From contig PCUW01000019.1 of NCBI GenBank assembly GCA_002787775.1, forward strand, positions 1-64,000: 64,000 bases of DNA. The letters are read 5' to 3'. Shown here in pieces: positions 16,885 to 25,505 of the stretch. Below the pieces are notes generated by a model. It saw only the letters and a list, made by a program, of their open reading frames with translations, did no database searches and was not told where the DNA came from. Source of the stretch: Bdellovibrionales bacterium CG12_big_fil_rev_8_21_14_0_65_38_15. GTDB taxonomy: Bacteria > Bdellovibrionota > Bacteriovoracia > Bacteriovoracales > Bacteriovoracaceae. Each line of letters begins with the position of its first letter. Position 1 is the stretch's first letter. Position numbers and translations under genes: made by a program.

Positions 16885-17559
16885 TTATGGAAGGTAAGTT
16901 CGAGTCATAGATGCGATATCACCGCTTGGGCAGATCTCGCTGGTGCGAATGACTTTTTCAAGTCCTTTGTAGTCGGGTGATGGAAGGTTTGCAGTATCAA
17001 GCTCTAACTCTACGACGACTTGCTTCCATGCCGTCGTTTCATTAGCCTTGAAATATGCAGCTGAGTAACCATCAAAGCCATTGAAACTTTTTAGTTGAAA
17101 AGAAAGCTGTATCTTTGAGCCATCAGGATAACTCACTGTGTTGGAGATTGTGTCACCTTGAATAAGTCCTGTGCAAACATCTGCAAGCATTCCAAAAACA
17201 TCAGTTTCAACTTCTTTGTATGGAAATGACTGACTTGGAGGAGGATCAAAAATCATCGCTTGAGAATTTACAGGGCCCTTAAGAACCGTAGAGACAGTTT
17301 TAACAGGTAAAGCAGTTTCATCGCACTTAGATTCAGCAATATCGAAATTGAATGTTTTGTTGAGGAGATTTGATCTCCAATTAATATTTTTTGATTTAAA
17401 ATCGATACAAATATTTAAGGCAACATTTTTTTGCGAACCACTGATGGCCTGAACATTTTGTTGTTGTGAACCAATTAGATTAGATGGAGCTCTACCTGTT
17501 GGACTTCTGCCACAGGAAGATAAAATCAATATGAATATGGCCAAAAGAGACAACTTCAT
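16885..17559 (-). CDS. Lipoprotein of unknown function
   Basis: 224 residues. Leader with lipobox LSSC, Cys16. The next 35 residues are low-complexity (Ser, Gln, Asn, Pro), a typical linker from the membrane. The rest is a beta-rich domain with cysteines at NICIDF, SKCDE, DVCTG and EICPSG. No known family is recognised. It lies upstream of nhaC on the same strand with a 60-base gap, and is divergent from the MnmC-like gene. Confidence 0.65.
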   Translation of the reverse strand: MKLSLLAIFILILSSCGRSPTGRAPSNLIGSQQQNVQAISGSQKNVALNICIDFKSKNINWRSNLLNKTFNFDIAESKCDETALPVKTVSTVLKGPVNSQAMIFDPPPSQSFPYKEVETDVFGMLADVCTGLIQGDTISNTVSYPDGSKIQLSFQLKSFNGFDGYSAAYFKANETTAWKQVVVELELDTANLPSPDYKGLEKVIRTSEICPSGDIASMTRTYLP

Positions 17560-17603
17560 TGTTAACTTATCGAGATAATGAGCAAATTCTTTAAGGAAAG
17601 TGA

Positions 17604-18356
17604 ATGACAGAGTTTAATGGTCAACTAGGTCGCTACAAAATTATTGAAACAAACGATAATTCTCCAACTCTTTGGTCTGAGTTCTTTGATGAAAATTGTC
17701 ATTCGAGTGCCGGAGCTTACCAGGAAACCCTGTTTAACTACGTCATTCCATGTGTTCCAAAGCAAGCTGTAACACAAGGTTATCATAGGATACTTGAGAT
17801 CGGTTTCGGACTTGGAATTGGTCTAAAGGCTACTATCGAGTATCAAAATACTCAAACACATTACCCGATTCATTTTATCAGTTTAGAGCTTGATCAACTG
17901 CTTATAGAGTGGGCCATTAAAAATATTAAAATTGAAGGATTTGATCTGAGCAAACTTCAACTTGTAGATCAATGCTACTCCTATGAAGACCCAAGACTTA
18001 AAATAGATATCTATATTGGTGATGCCAGAAAAACTATCGCAAACAAAAATATTAATAATATTAATGGAATCTACCAAGACCCCTTTTCTCCTAAGAAAAA
18101 TCCCACTTTATGGACGACGCAGTGGTTTGGTGAATTGAAAAACAAAAGTCATGAAACATGTTTACTGTCGACCTACAGCGCTTCAGTTGGTGTTCGAAAA
18201 TCTATGATTGAAGCTGGATGGCATCCACAATCCTATTCAGGATTCGCACACAAAAGAGAAAGAACAATGGCAACTTTAACTGGTCCTATCGATCAGAAAT
18301 TAGAAAAGAAATTAAGAGCATCCTCTGCCCTAGCCTTGCATGACGAGGGTCAATGA
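17604..18356 (+). CDS. mnmD: MnmC-like tRNA methyltransferase domain protein (MnmD type)
   Basis: 250 residues. It is the stand-alone methyltransferase (DUF752) half of MnmC, which methylates the 5-aminomethyl-2-thiouridine wobble base of certain tRNAs using S-adenosylmethionine. Visible are the SAM loop ILEIGFGLGIG (about residue 64), the acidic residue of ISLELD, the DPFSPKKNPTLW block (about residue 155) and the end block GWHPQSYSGFAHKRERTMA. The FAD-dependent oxidase half of the bifunctional enzyme is absent. AAGGAAAG precedes the ATG. It is the first of a possible transcription unit with the next gene. Confidence 0.85.
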   Translation: MTEFNGQLGRYKIIETNDNSPTLWSEFFDENCHSSAGAYQETLFNYVIPCVPKQAVTQGYHRILEIGFGLGIGLKATIEYQNTQTHYPIHFISLELDQLLIEWAIKNIKIEGFDLSKLQLVDQCYSYEDPRLKIDIYIGDARKTIANKNINNINGIYQDPFSPKKNPTLWTTQWFGELKNKSHETCLLSTYSASVGVRKSMIEAGWHPQSYSGFAHKRERTMATLTGPIDQKLEKKLRASSALALHDEGQ

Positions 18357-18397
18357 TAGACAATAATTAAGTAGAAAAATCCGTCTTAAGGGAATAC

Positions 18398-19756
18398 GTG
18401 AGCCAAATAATATTAGTCGAAGATAACGTAGCATTTCATGAGTTATTAACACTCAATCTGTCGACTTATATTGGTGCACAAGTTATCCCTAGAAAAGATG
18501 CGGCTGAAGTCTCAGCACTGCTTTCTATTTTACCTGATGTCGATATTGTTATTTGCAAAAGTAAAATTGGCTCAGAACCTACATCTCAAATTGTTCTTGA
18601 ATATTTAAGAGAGAGTCTACAAGAAGTTGCCTTAATAATAGTCGGCGATGCTCCTCCGCACCAAAAAGGTGAACTCGTCCACATCCAAGATCAACAAGAC
18701 TGGGAAAGTATTGTTAAAGTCTGTGCAAAAATTTTAGGTGTTACTCCAGAGTCGATTGAGAAAAAACCAAAACCCGAGTACGTTCCAGTCAATCTGCAAA
18801 ATTTTTATCTTATTGATCGAACACCATGTGAAATTTTCATTAAAATTAAAAAATCTGCTGATGATCATCAATTTGTGAAACGATTTCATGGTGGAGATAC
18901 GTTTAATAAACAAGTCATTAAAAAATATGAAGATCAAGGACTGAAACATTTTCATGTTCATAGAGACTTTATTAAGAATTTTGCCAACTTTGTAAGTGAC
19001 TTTCTTGTTTTAAAACTAGATCAGACTCCGATAGAATCAGATGAAATAATTGAGTCTATGGGAGATTCATTTGATTATGTTTCACGCGAAATCATTAAGT
19101 TTGGTTTCACCTCGGCCACATTGCAATTAACAGAAAGTGTTATTGGAAAAATGGTACAAACCGTTGAAGCCTCTCCCGAAATGTCATCACTTCTAAAGCG
19201 TATTATCAACTCAAAGACTAGTTATCTTTATCAGCATGCTCATATGTCATCTGTTGTTGCAGCTGAATGTTTAAAAGAGCTTGGGATTGGTAAGAAAGAT
19301 GCCTACAACAAACTTGCCTATGCCGCCTTTTTTCAAAACATCTCTCTTGTTGATCACGAAGAATATGCAAAGATATCAAGCTATGAAGAGTTAGAAGCAG
19401 CCAACCTGAGTGAAGGTGATTGGGATATGGTATTTAACCATGCCATAGAAGCCGCTATATTGATTTCTAGAAACCCAGATGCACCGATAGGTGTTGATGA
19501 GATCATTAAATCTCACCATGGGGCACCCAATGGAAAAGGCTACACTAAAACAAATTTAGATTCACTTCCTGGATTAACTAGAATTTTTGTTCTTGCTGCA
19601 GATTTTGCAAAACATTTTCTTGAATATCGAGATAAAAACAAAGACGGCAAAGAGCTTGTTCCGGTTATTAAAGTTCTTTTCGAAAAGTATCCAACAGAAG
19701 AAGCTCTTAAAATTTTAAAAATTATCGAAAAAACACTTAAGAAAAAACCTATCTAA
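18398..19756 (+). CDS. Receiver plus HD-GYP-like protein, degenerate in both domains
   Basis: 452 residues; GTG start with AAGGGA upstream. Residues 1-115 form a receiver fold (LVEDN with the acidic pair Glu8/Asp9), but the phospho-acceptor Asp is Lys54 (DIVICKSKIG). Residues about 130-205 may be an HD-GYP-associated N-terminal module. Residues about 240-445 match the HD-GYP layout: His280/His282, then QN313-314 where HD is expected, His348, HHG at 373-375 and GYT at 381-383 in place of GYP, and Asp402. The loss of the HD pair and of the Asp suggests a c-di-GMP binding or protein-interaction role without phosphodiesterase activity (inference). It overlaps the next gene by one base (TAATG). 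Confidence 0.75.
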   Translation: MSQIILVEDNVAFHELLTLNLSTYIGAQVIPRKDAAEVSALLSILPDVDIVICKSKIGSEPTSQIVLEYLRESLQEVALIIVGDAPPHQKGELVHIQDQQDWESIVKVCAKILGVTPESIEKKPKPEYVPVNLQNFYLIDRTPCEIFIKIKKSADDHQFVKRFHGGDTFNKQVIKKYEDQGLKHFHVHRDFIKNFANFVSDFLVLKLDQTPIESDEIIESMGDSFDYVSREIIKFGFTSATLQLTESVIGKMVQTVEASPEMSSLLKRIINSKTSYLYQHAHMSSVVAAECLKELGIGKKDAYNKLAYAAFFQNISLVDHEEYAKISSYEELEAANLSEGDWDMVFNHAIEAAILISRNPDAPIGVDEIIKSHHGAPNGKGYTKTNLDSLPGLTRIFVLAADFAKHFLEYRDKNKDGKELVPVIKVLFEKYPTEEALKILKIIEKTLKKKPI

Positions 19757-20697
19757 TGCTTCCAAACTCTCCTCTACTCAAGTTATTTAATATTAAATAT
19801 CCAATTATCCAAGCCGGTATGGTTTGGGTTTCGGGAGCAAAGCTAGCGGCCGCTAGTGCCAACGCCGGCTGTCTTGGTCTGATTGGTGCAGGTTCGATGA
19901 AGCCTGATTTATTAAGATCACAAATCATTAAAGCAAAAAGTCTAACCAAACAATCCTTTGGAATTAATCTACCCCTTCTTTATAAAGATGTTGAAGTTCA
20001 AATCGAAATTGCTCTTGAACAAGGAATTAAGATCTTCTTCACTTCTGCCGGTAGTCCAAAGAAATATACATCTTTTTTAAAAGATAAAGGGTGTGTCGTT
20101 GTTCATGTCTGCTCTACTCCAGAGCAAGCTTTAAAATGTGAGCAAGCAGGCTGTGATGCTGTTGTTGCCGAAGGCTTTGAAGCTGGCGGACATAATGGAA
20201 TCGATGAAATAACGACGATGGCACTCATTCCACAGGTCATTAAAGAACTTAAAATTCCAGTGATAGCAGCTGGAGGCATCGCTGACGGTAGCCAAGTCGC
20301 AGCGGCCATTGCATTAGGTGCGAGTGCAGTTCAAATGGGTACTCGCTTTGTATGTACACATGAGTCTAGTGCTCACGATAATTTTAAACAGATGATTCTA
20401 CAAAGCAAACCAGGTGACACTCGCTTAATGATGAAGAATCTTGTTCCAGTGAGACTATTAAAAAATAAATTTTTTGATGCAGTGGAACAACTTGAAAAGA
20501 AATCAGCTTCAAAAGAAGAGCTGGCACAACTTCTTGGAAAAGGTAGGGCAAAACTCGGTATGCTTGACGGTCAACTTGAAGACGGTGAGCTTGAAATTGG
20601 CCAGGTCTGTTCGATGATCCGCGATCTACCAACCGTTCAAAATTGTGTAGATCAACTCATCCATGAATATAGCCTGGCCGTTAAGAGATTATCTTAG
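19756..20697 (+). CDS. FabK / nitronate monooxygenase family flavoprotein
   Basis: 313 residues. An FMN-dependent TIM-barrel enzyme of the 2-nitropropane dioxygenase / enoyl-ACP reductase II group. Motifs are YPIIQAGM at the N-terminus, GINLPL, GCDAVVAEGFEAGGH (about residue 140, with the conserved His), PVIAAGGIADG and AVQMGTRFV. FabK reduces enoyl-ACP in fatty acid synthesis, whereas nitronate monooxygenases oxidise alkyl nitronates; the EAGGHNG block with the ITTMALIPQV run is closer to FabK but not decisive. It is cytoplasmic. Its start shares a base with the receiver/HD-GYP stop, and its end overlaps htpX by nine bases. Confidence 0.85.
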   Translation: MLPNSPLLKLFNIKYPIIQAGMVWVSGAKLAAASANAGCLGLIGAGSMKPDLLRSQIIKAKSLTKQSFGINLPLLYKDVEVQIEIALEQGIKIFFTSAGSPKKYTSFLKDKGCVVVHVCSTPEQALKCEQAGCDAVVAEGFEAGGHNGIDEITTMALIPQVIKELKIPVIAAGGIADGSQVAAAIALGASAVQMGTRFVCTHESSAHDNFKQMILQSKPGDTRLMMKNLVPVRLLKNKFFDAVEQLEKKSASKEELAQLLGKGRAKLGMLDGQLEDGELEIGQVCSMIRDLPTVQNCVDQLIHEYSLAVKRLS

Positions 20698-21570
20698 AGC
20701 AGCAATTCTTTTATCTAAACTTGGGTGAGAGGCGAACCATTCCATCCAAGCTTTTTTAGAAGAAATTTTCATTGCCGCCATGGCTGGCTCTTCTTTAATT
20801 TGCTCTTGAAGATCATAATTTTTCTTTAGGTTCTCAAGTGCAGCAATCATTTTTTGTTTTCCCACAAGTTTAGCACTTCCAGCATCGGCTCTAAATTCAC
20901 GCCATCTTGAAAAACCCATAACAACTGGGGCCGCAAGTAAACCAAAAATCATTTGAAATAATTGTACTAAGGCAAAATGAGCGAAAAACCCTAGCCCTCT
21001 GCCATTGTCATTATCTCTTCTTGTTGCTTGGTCAATAGCAAACACAGCGACTCGAGCTAAGAACATAACGAAGGCATTCACCACACCTTGAATCAAAGCC
21101 ATTGTTACCATGTCACCATTTGCTATATGTGACACTTCGTGGGCCAACACGCCTTCAGTCTCTTCATCATTCATGCGTTGAAGTAAGCCTGTTGATACAG
21201 CAATTAACGAATTATTTTTTGAAGGGCCTGTTGCGAATGCATTCACATCCGGAGAGTTATAAATGGCGACTTCTGGCATCGTTTCAATTCCAGCTCTTTT
21301 AGAAATTTCGTGAATTTTTCTAACTATGCCACCATAGGGTCCAGTTGCAGTTACAATCTCGAGTCCCATCATTCGCTTTGCCATCCATTTGGACATCAAC
21401 AACGATATAAAAGATCCTGCCATGCCCCAGACAACGCATATAATTAGTAGTGATTTATAATCAATTCCTTGGGCATTTAAATAATTATCAATGCCAAAAA
21501 GCTGAAGAATAATTGTTACAGCAGAGATAACAAGAATATTTGTTAAAAGAAAAAGAAAAACTCGTTTCAT
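20689..21570 (-). CDS. htpX: HtpX membrane zinc metalloprotease
   Basis: 293 residues, near the usual length. It has two N-terminal membrane helices (about 5-25, 40-60), then the zinc motif HEVSH (about residue 143) with the third ligand Glu in FRADAGSAKL (about residue 226), and two further hydrophobic segments between them. HtpX degrades damaged inner-membrane proteins together with FtsH and is often heat or envelope stress induced. GGAG lies seven bases before the ATG. A TTGACA -35 lies upstream (see promoter). The 3' end overlaps the convergent FabK-like gene by nine bases. Confidence 0.95.
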   Translation of the reverse strand: MKRVFLFLLTNILVISAVTIILQLFGIDNYLNAQGIDYKSLLIICVVWGMAGSFISLLMSKWMAKRMMGLEIVTATGPYGGIVRKIHEISKRAGIETMPEVAIYNSPDVNAFATGPSKNNSLIAVSTGLLQRMNDEETEGVLAHEVSHIANGDMVTMALIQGVVNAFVMFLARVAVFAIDQATRRDNDNGRGLGFFAHFALVQLFQMIFGLLAAPVVMGFSRWREFRADAGSAKLVGKQKMIAALENLKKNYDLQEQIKEEPAMAAMKISSKKAWMEWFASHPSLDKRIAALR

Positions 21571-21606
21571 CGTTAAGCTCCAAAAAAGCTAAATATTGTT
21601 TCTCTT

Positions 21607-21637
21607 AATATAATGGGAGCAGGCGGATAGGTGTCAA
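21607..21637 (-). promoter_or_regulatory. Promoter of htpX
   Basis: On the minus strand a consensus TTGACA (21632-21637) is followed after 19 bases by TATATT (21607-21612), five of six -10 bases. It is located 37 bases before the htpX ATG. The long spacer lowers confidence. Confidence 0.45.
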
Positions 21638-21677
21638 TACAAACCGGATTCTCAAATGTCAGGAGAAGGTCAAATCT

Positions 21678-22085
21678 TTAGTTAAAAACAATACGAACGC
21701 TTGTGCCATGATCTTGAGGGAAATCCGAAAACTTATTCGACTTCAATTTACAGGAAACACCTAATTCTCTTAATTTTTGGGCAGAATAAAGTTCATCATA
21801 TTGATGCTCTTCCATACCAGGTCCATGATCTCTGATACTTAATGCAAAATTTGAATCAATTGAGCCTACAACAAGTTTTATTTCAGTCCCACGTAACGTC
21901 TGAGTCAATGCACACCTAAAAACGATTTCCATGACTCTATGAACAAGAGCAAGATCAGCGTCTACAGCACGGTCGTGCCCTTTACCATAAGCGAGATTAA
22001 TAACCACTTCTTTTTCAGCGAAAAGAGACTTCAGTCTAGGCCATACCTGAGCAAAACATTCTTCATATAATTCATTAGCGGTCAT
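21678..22085 (-). CDS. Orphan histidine-kinase-like ATPase domain protein with altered N-box
   Basis: 135 residues consisting only of a GHKL-type ATPase domain. The G1 box is clear (IRDHGPGM, Asp86, Gly88, Gly90) and a G2-like DHGTSVRIVF ends the protein. The N-box region reads VMEIVFRCAL, where the two Asn of a normal kinase align with Glu53 and Arg57, so Mg-ATP binding is doubtful. There is no dimerisation domain, sensor or membrane segment. It could be an anti-sigma-like or kinase-decoy protein (inference). It sits upstream of htpX on the same strand with a 107-base gap and is divergent from tldD. Confidence 0.7.
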   Translation of the reverse strand: MTANELYEECFAQVWPRLKSLFAEKEVVINLAYGKGHDRAVDADLALVHRVMEIVFRCALTQTLRGTEIKLVVGSIDSNFALSIRDHGPGMEEHQYDELYSAQKLRELGVSCKLKSNKFSDFPQDHGTSVRIVFN

Positions 22086-22138
22086 TAATATATTTTAACT
22101 CGACAAAACAAAGTCCACCAGTAAATAACGCATTCGCC

Positions 22139-22168
22139 TTGTGAGAAATGTCTAAATTAACGTAAAAT
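22139..22168 (+). promoter_or_regulatory. Promoter of tldD-pmbA
   Basis: TTGTGA (22139-22144), 18-base spacer, TAAAAT (22163-22168). The predicted transcript start near 22175 leaves a short leader with GGAGG at 22181-22185. It supports ATG 22191 as the tldD start, since the earlier ATG at 22167 overlaps the -10 box. Confidence 0.5.
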
Positions 22169-22190
22169 GCTAGGACCTTTGGAGGTTTTA

Positions 22191-23591
22191 ATGTCAGTTG
22201 CAATCCAATTATTAGACAAACAATCGGCAAAATCGGTAATAGATTACGGCCTTTTTCTAGGAGCTGATTTTGTAGAGCTCTTTGTTGAAAAAACACAAAA
22301 TCAATCCATCAAAATTTTAAATTCAAAAGTTGATGATATTGGCGGCGGAGTTGATTTTGGTATTGGCATTAGACTCGTCTATGGCCCAAAAGTCTTATAC
22401 GGCTTTACGAATAATCCAACAGAAGAAGAATTGAAAAAAATTGTTATGACCCTGGCAACGACAGATAAAAAATCTGGATTGAAAACCCTTTCAGATTTCA
22501 CAACTAAAGACCTTGCAATTATTCATAAAGCATCACTAAGTTTGCATAATGCCTACCCATTAGACGCAAAGATTCAATGGCTCATGAGCCTAGATAAAGC
22601 GACAAGAACAGTCTCAGATAAGATCGTTCAGGTCGTTTCGAGTAGTATGCAAAAATGTCAGCAAGTTGAAATTTTCAACTCTGAAGGTCTGCATATCAGT
22701 GAAGAAAGAAATTATATAAGAATTATGGGACAGGCAGTGGCCCAAGATGGCACCGAACAATCAAGTGGCTACGATGCACCAGGAGCTCTAAGAGGTTGGG
22801 AATTTACAGATGCCTTAAATCCAAATCAATTAGGTGAACTTGTTGGAAAACAGGCCATGACCAAACTTAATGCTGCCTCTTGTCCGGCAGGCAGAATGCC
22901 AGTCATTATTGATAATGCTTTTGGTGGAGTTATTTTTCATGAAGCCTGCGGACATCTTCTTGAGACAACGTCGGTTGCGAAAAAAGCATCGGTCTTTCAC
23001 GATAAAATGGATACCTTAATTGCAAATCCGTGTGTTAGCGCAGTTGACGATGGCACTATCGAAAATGAATGGGGCTCGATTTCTATTGATGATGAAGGAA
23101 TGGAAACTCAAAAAACTCAGCTTATTAAAAATGGTGTCTTAACCAGTTTCATGGTTGATAAAATGGGTGCGCAAAAAACAGGCTTTGCAAGAACAGGTTC
23201 AGGCAGAAGACAAAGCTATCGTTTTGCACCAGCATCAAGAATGAGAAATACATTTATTGAAGCAGGCCATTCGACTCTAGAAGAAATGATCTCCACTGTA
23301 AAAGACGGTATTTATTGTAAAAAAATGGGTGGAGGATCTGTTCAACCAGGAACAGGCGAATTCAATTTTAATGCTCAAGAAAGCTATCTGATTAAAAATG
23401 GAAAAATCGAAAAGCCAATCAAGAGTGCAACATTAATTAGCACTGGTCCCGAAGTCTTAAAGCAAATTAGTATGGTTGGTAATAACTTTGCCCTTGCCGC
23501 AGGAATGTGCGGTTCGGTCTCAGGCTCTGTTCCAACAACTGTCGGCCAACCCGCAATCAAAGTTGACGATATTCTTGTAGGAGGTCGTTAA
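22191..23591 (+). CDS. tldD: TldD metalloprotease subunit
   Basis: 466 residues from ATG 22191, with GGAGG five bases upstream; the ATG at 22167 lies within the predicted promoter. TldD is the catalytic zinc subunit of the TldD/TldE (PmbA) protease that cleaves unfolded peptides and matures some modified peptides such as microcins. The hallmark HEACGH zinc motif is present (IFHEACGHLLE, about residue 247), with GSGRRQSYR and the family's C-terminal block ending DDILVGGR. It is cytoplasmic. It overlaps pmbA by one base (TAATG), so the two subunits are translationally coupled as expected for a heteromeric enzyme. Confidence 0.93.
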   Translation: MSVAIQLLDKQSAKSVIDYGLFLGADFVELFVEKTQNQSIKILNSKVDDIGGGVDFGIGIRLVYGPKVLYGFTNNPTEEELKKIVMTLATTDKKSGLKTLSDFTTKDLAIIHKASLSLHNAYPLDAKIQWLMSLDKATRTVSDKIVQVVSSSMQKCQQVEIFNSEGLHISEERNYIRIMGQAVAQDGTEQSSGYDAPGALRGWEFTDALNPNQLGELVGKQAMTKLNAASCPAGRMPVIIDNAFGGVIFHEACGHLLETTSVAKKASVFHDKMDTLIANPCVSAVDDGTIENEWGSISIDDEGMETQKTQLIKNGVLTSFMVDKMGAQKTGFARTGSGRRQSYRFAPASRMRNTFIEAGHSTLEEMISTVKDGIYCKKMGGGSVQPGTGEFNFNAQESYLIKNGKIEKPIKSATLISTGPEVLKQISMVGNNFALAAGMCGSVSGSVPTTVGQPAIKVDDILVGGR

Positions 23592-24928
23592 TGAAACAAA
23601 CAGCTCAACATATTATTGATCAAGCCCTAGCAATGGGAGCAAATGAATGTGAAGTCATCATCAGCAAAGGTAGATCTCTTTCGTTAAAAGCCAACGAAGG
23701 TGCGCTAGAAGAACATAAAGTTTCTGGTACACAGATCGCAGGTGTGCGAATCAAAAAAGACGGTAAACTCGGCACAAGTTATAGTGAGAGTTTTGATGAA
23801 GCTAGCTTAAAGTCAATGCTTCAAACAGCCATTGAAACTAGTAAGTATTCAAAAACATCAGAATATGAATCCATTAGTGCAACAAATGATGGATCAAACG
23901 AAGATGCAACATGTGAACATACTTGGAAAGAAGATAAAACAAGTGATGAGCAAAAGGTCGCGGCAGTTTTAAAACTTGAAGGTGATGTTTTAGCTAAAGG
24001 ATCCCCTTTTAAATCTGCTCCTTATAATGGACTAAGCGAGAACGAGAGTGAAAAGATTATCGCCAATCATCTTGGTTTATTTAAATCAATAAAACGTCGT
24101 TATTTTTCAGGCTATACCTCTGCCCTAGCAGAAAGAGATGGCAAGCAGTCGATGCATTATTATGGAACGGCGGGTTTAACTTTTAGTGAATTAGATCTTG
24201 ATAAATGCGTTAACGTATCATGTGATCAAGCTCTCAGTCTTATAGATGGTAGTCCAGTGTCAACCGGCCAATATGCAGTTGTGTTTGATCAAGACAACTT
24301 GGCTGAGCTATGGGGTGCTTTTCTAAGAGTATTTAGTGCAAAGGCGGCCATCGACAAGGTTAATCCTTGGGCCAAAAAGCTTGATCAAAAAGTCGCTAAT
24401 TCTGCCCTTACACTTATCGATGATCCTCGATACGTAGGTGCAATGGGATATCAAACCTTTGACGATGAAGGAATCGCCTGTCACGCGCTTACTTTAATTG
24501 ATAAAGGAAATCTATCAAATTTTTTACATAACAGTGCTACAGCAAAAGAGATGAATCAAAAAAATAATGCCAGAGCTGGTAGAGGCCCAAGAGGCTCTCT
24601 TGCCGTTAGTTCAACTCAACTAGCCTTTCTTGCTGGCAATGATACAGATCAAGACGTTAAAGCTAATGAGTATTTAGAAATCGTTTCTCTTCAGGGTCTT
24701 CACTCTGGAGTCGACGTTATCTCTGGCGACTTTAGTTTTGGTGGCTCAGGCTTTCTAGTTAAAAATGGTGTTCGAGTCCAAGCTGTTAGAAATGTCACTA
24801 TTTCTGGAAATTTCTACGAATTAATCCTGGATCTTGGCGCGATTGGAAATAAAGTCTACGCCAATTCAGATAGAAGCTTCTTTTCACCAATGATGAGATT
24901 TGAAAATATAAGTGTCGCGGGTAAGTAA
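23591..24928 (+). CDS. pmbA: PmbA/TldE protease subunit
   Basis: 445 residues. It is the non-zinc partner of TldD and lacks HEACGH. Family blocks seen are the start region QTAQHIIDQALAMGANECEV, a TSGQY-like STGQYAVVFDQ, a DDEGIACH segment (substrate region), NARAGRGPRGSLAVSS, and GDFSFGGSGFLVKNG near the C-terminus. It forms a heterodimer with TldD. The gene starts in the tldD stop codon. Its stop codon lies in the stem of a hairpin shared with msrA on the other strand. Confidence 0.92.
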   Translation: MKQTAQHIIDQALAMGANECEVIISKGRSLSLKANEGALEEHKVSGTQIAGVRIKKDGKLGTSYSESFDEASLKSMLQTAIETSKYSKTSEYESISATNDGSNEDATCEHTWKEDKTSDEQKVAAVLKLEGDVLAKGSPFKSAPYNGLSENESEKIIANHLGLFKSIKRRYFSGYTSALAERDGKQSMHYYGTAGLTFSELDLDKCVNVSCDQALSLIDGSPVSTGQYAVVFDQDNLAELWGAFLRVFSAKAAIDKVNPWAKKLDQKVANSALTLIDDPRYVGAMGYQTFDDEGIACHALTLIDKGNLSNFLHNSATAKEMNQKNNARAGRGPRGSLAVSSTQLAFLAGNDTDQDVKANEYLEIVSLQGLHSGVDVISGDFSFGGSGFLVKNGVRVQAVRNVTISGNFYELILDLGAIGNKVYANSDRSFFSPMMRFENISVAGK

Positions 24929-24939
24929 ACTACTTACCC
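24919..24939. terminator. Shared hairpin at the convergent pmbA/msrA ends
   Basis: Nine-base arms GGGTAAGTA (24919-24927) and TACTTACCC (24931-24939) around a three-base loop AAC. It contains the stop codons of both convergent genes (24926-24928 and 24930-24932), and would form on either transcript. No U tract follows, so terminator strength is uncertain. Confidence 0.6.
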
Positions 24940-25505
24940 CAAACACTTTCTAGGCGCTGATCTCGTCCACAATTGTAGCGATAAAATTTGTAGCGAACAG
25001 GATTTTTTTTATAATAATCCTGATGATAATCTTCAGCTTTATAAAAAATATCCGCTTTTTTAATAAAGGTCGCAATCGTTTTACCTTTAAATTTTTCTTT
25101 ATTGCCCTTCAATGATGATTCAGCGGCTTTCATTTGTTCTTCATCTAAGTAAAAGATCCCACTTAAATATTGTTCGCCTTTGTCACAAAATTGTCCTTTA
25201 GAATCAAAAGGATCTATATTTTTCCAGAAGACTTTTAAAAGATCATCGTATTTGATTTTACTATCATCGTAGACGATTTCGACAGACTCTATATGTCCTG
25301 AAGTTCCACTAGAAACCACCTCATATGTAGGATTCTTTACAGTGCCACCAATATAGCCAGACTCAACTGAAATGACGCCTTCAAGTTTTTCAAATGGAGG
25401 CTCCAGACACCAAAAACATCCACCTGCGAAGATAGCTTTTTGCTCTTTTGCATATAAAGAAAAACTAGAAAAGAGAATGAAAAATAAAAGGCTATTCTTT
25501 AACAC
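24930..25505 (-). CDS. msrA: Exported peptide methionine sulfoxide reductase MsrA
   Basis: 191 residues; GTG start at 25505, overlapping the upstream gene by 14 bases. It carries a signal peptide (cleavage near LYA, residue 19), so this MsrA works in the periplasm. The catalytic motif GCFWCLE lies about residue 29, followed by VESGYIGG, the substrate region and a C-terminal YNCGRDQRLESVWG with a possible resolving Cys. It reduces methionine S-sulfoxide in oxidised proteins. Its position at the end of an operon of exported proteins, including two Cys-peptidases, suggests repair of envelope or secreted proteins. Confidence 0.93.
   Translation of the reverse strand: MLKNSLLFFILFSSFSLYAKEQKAIFAGGCFWCLEPPFEKLEGVISVESGYIGGTVKNPTYEVVSSGTSGHIESVEIVYDDSKIKYDDLLKVFWKNIDPFDSKGQFCDKGEQYLSGIFYLDEEQMKAAESSLKGNKEKFKGKTIATFIKKADIFYKAEDYHQDYYKKNPVRYKFYRYNCGRDQRLESVWGK

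Noticed and set aside
22167-22190. ATG 22167 as the tldD start
   Set aside because: It lies in a predicted -10 box (TAAAAT 22163-22168), while ATG 22191 has GGAGG at the right distance.
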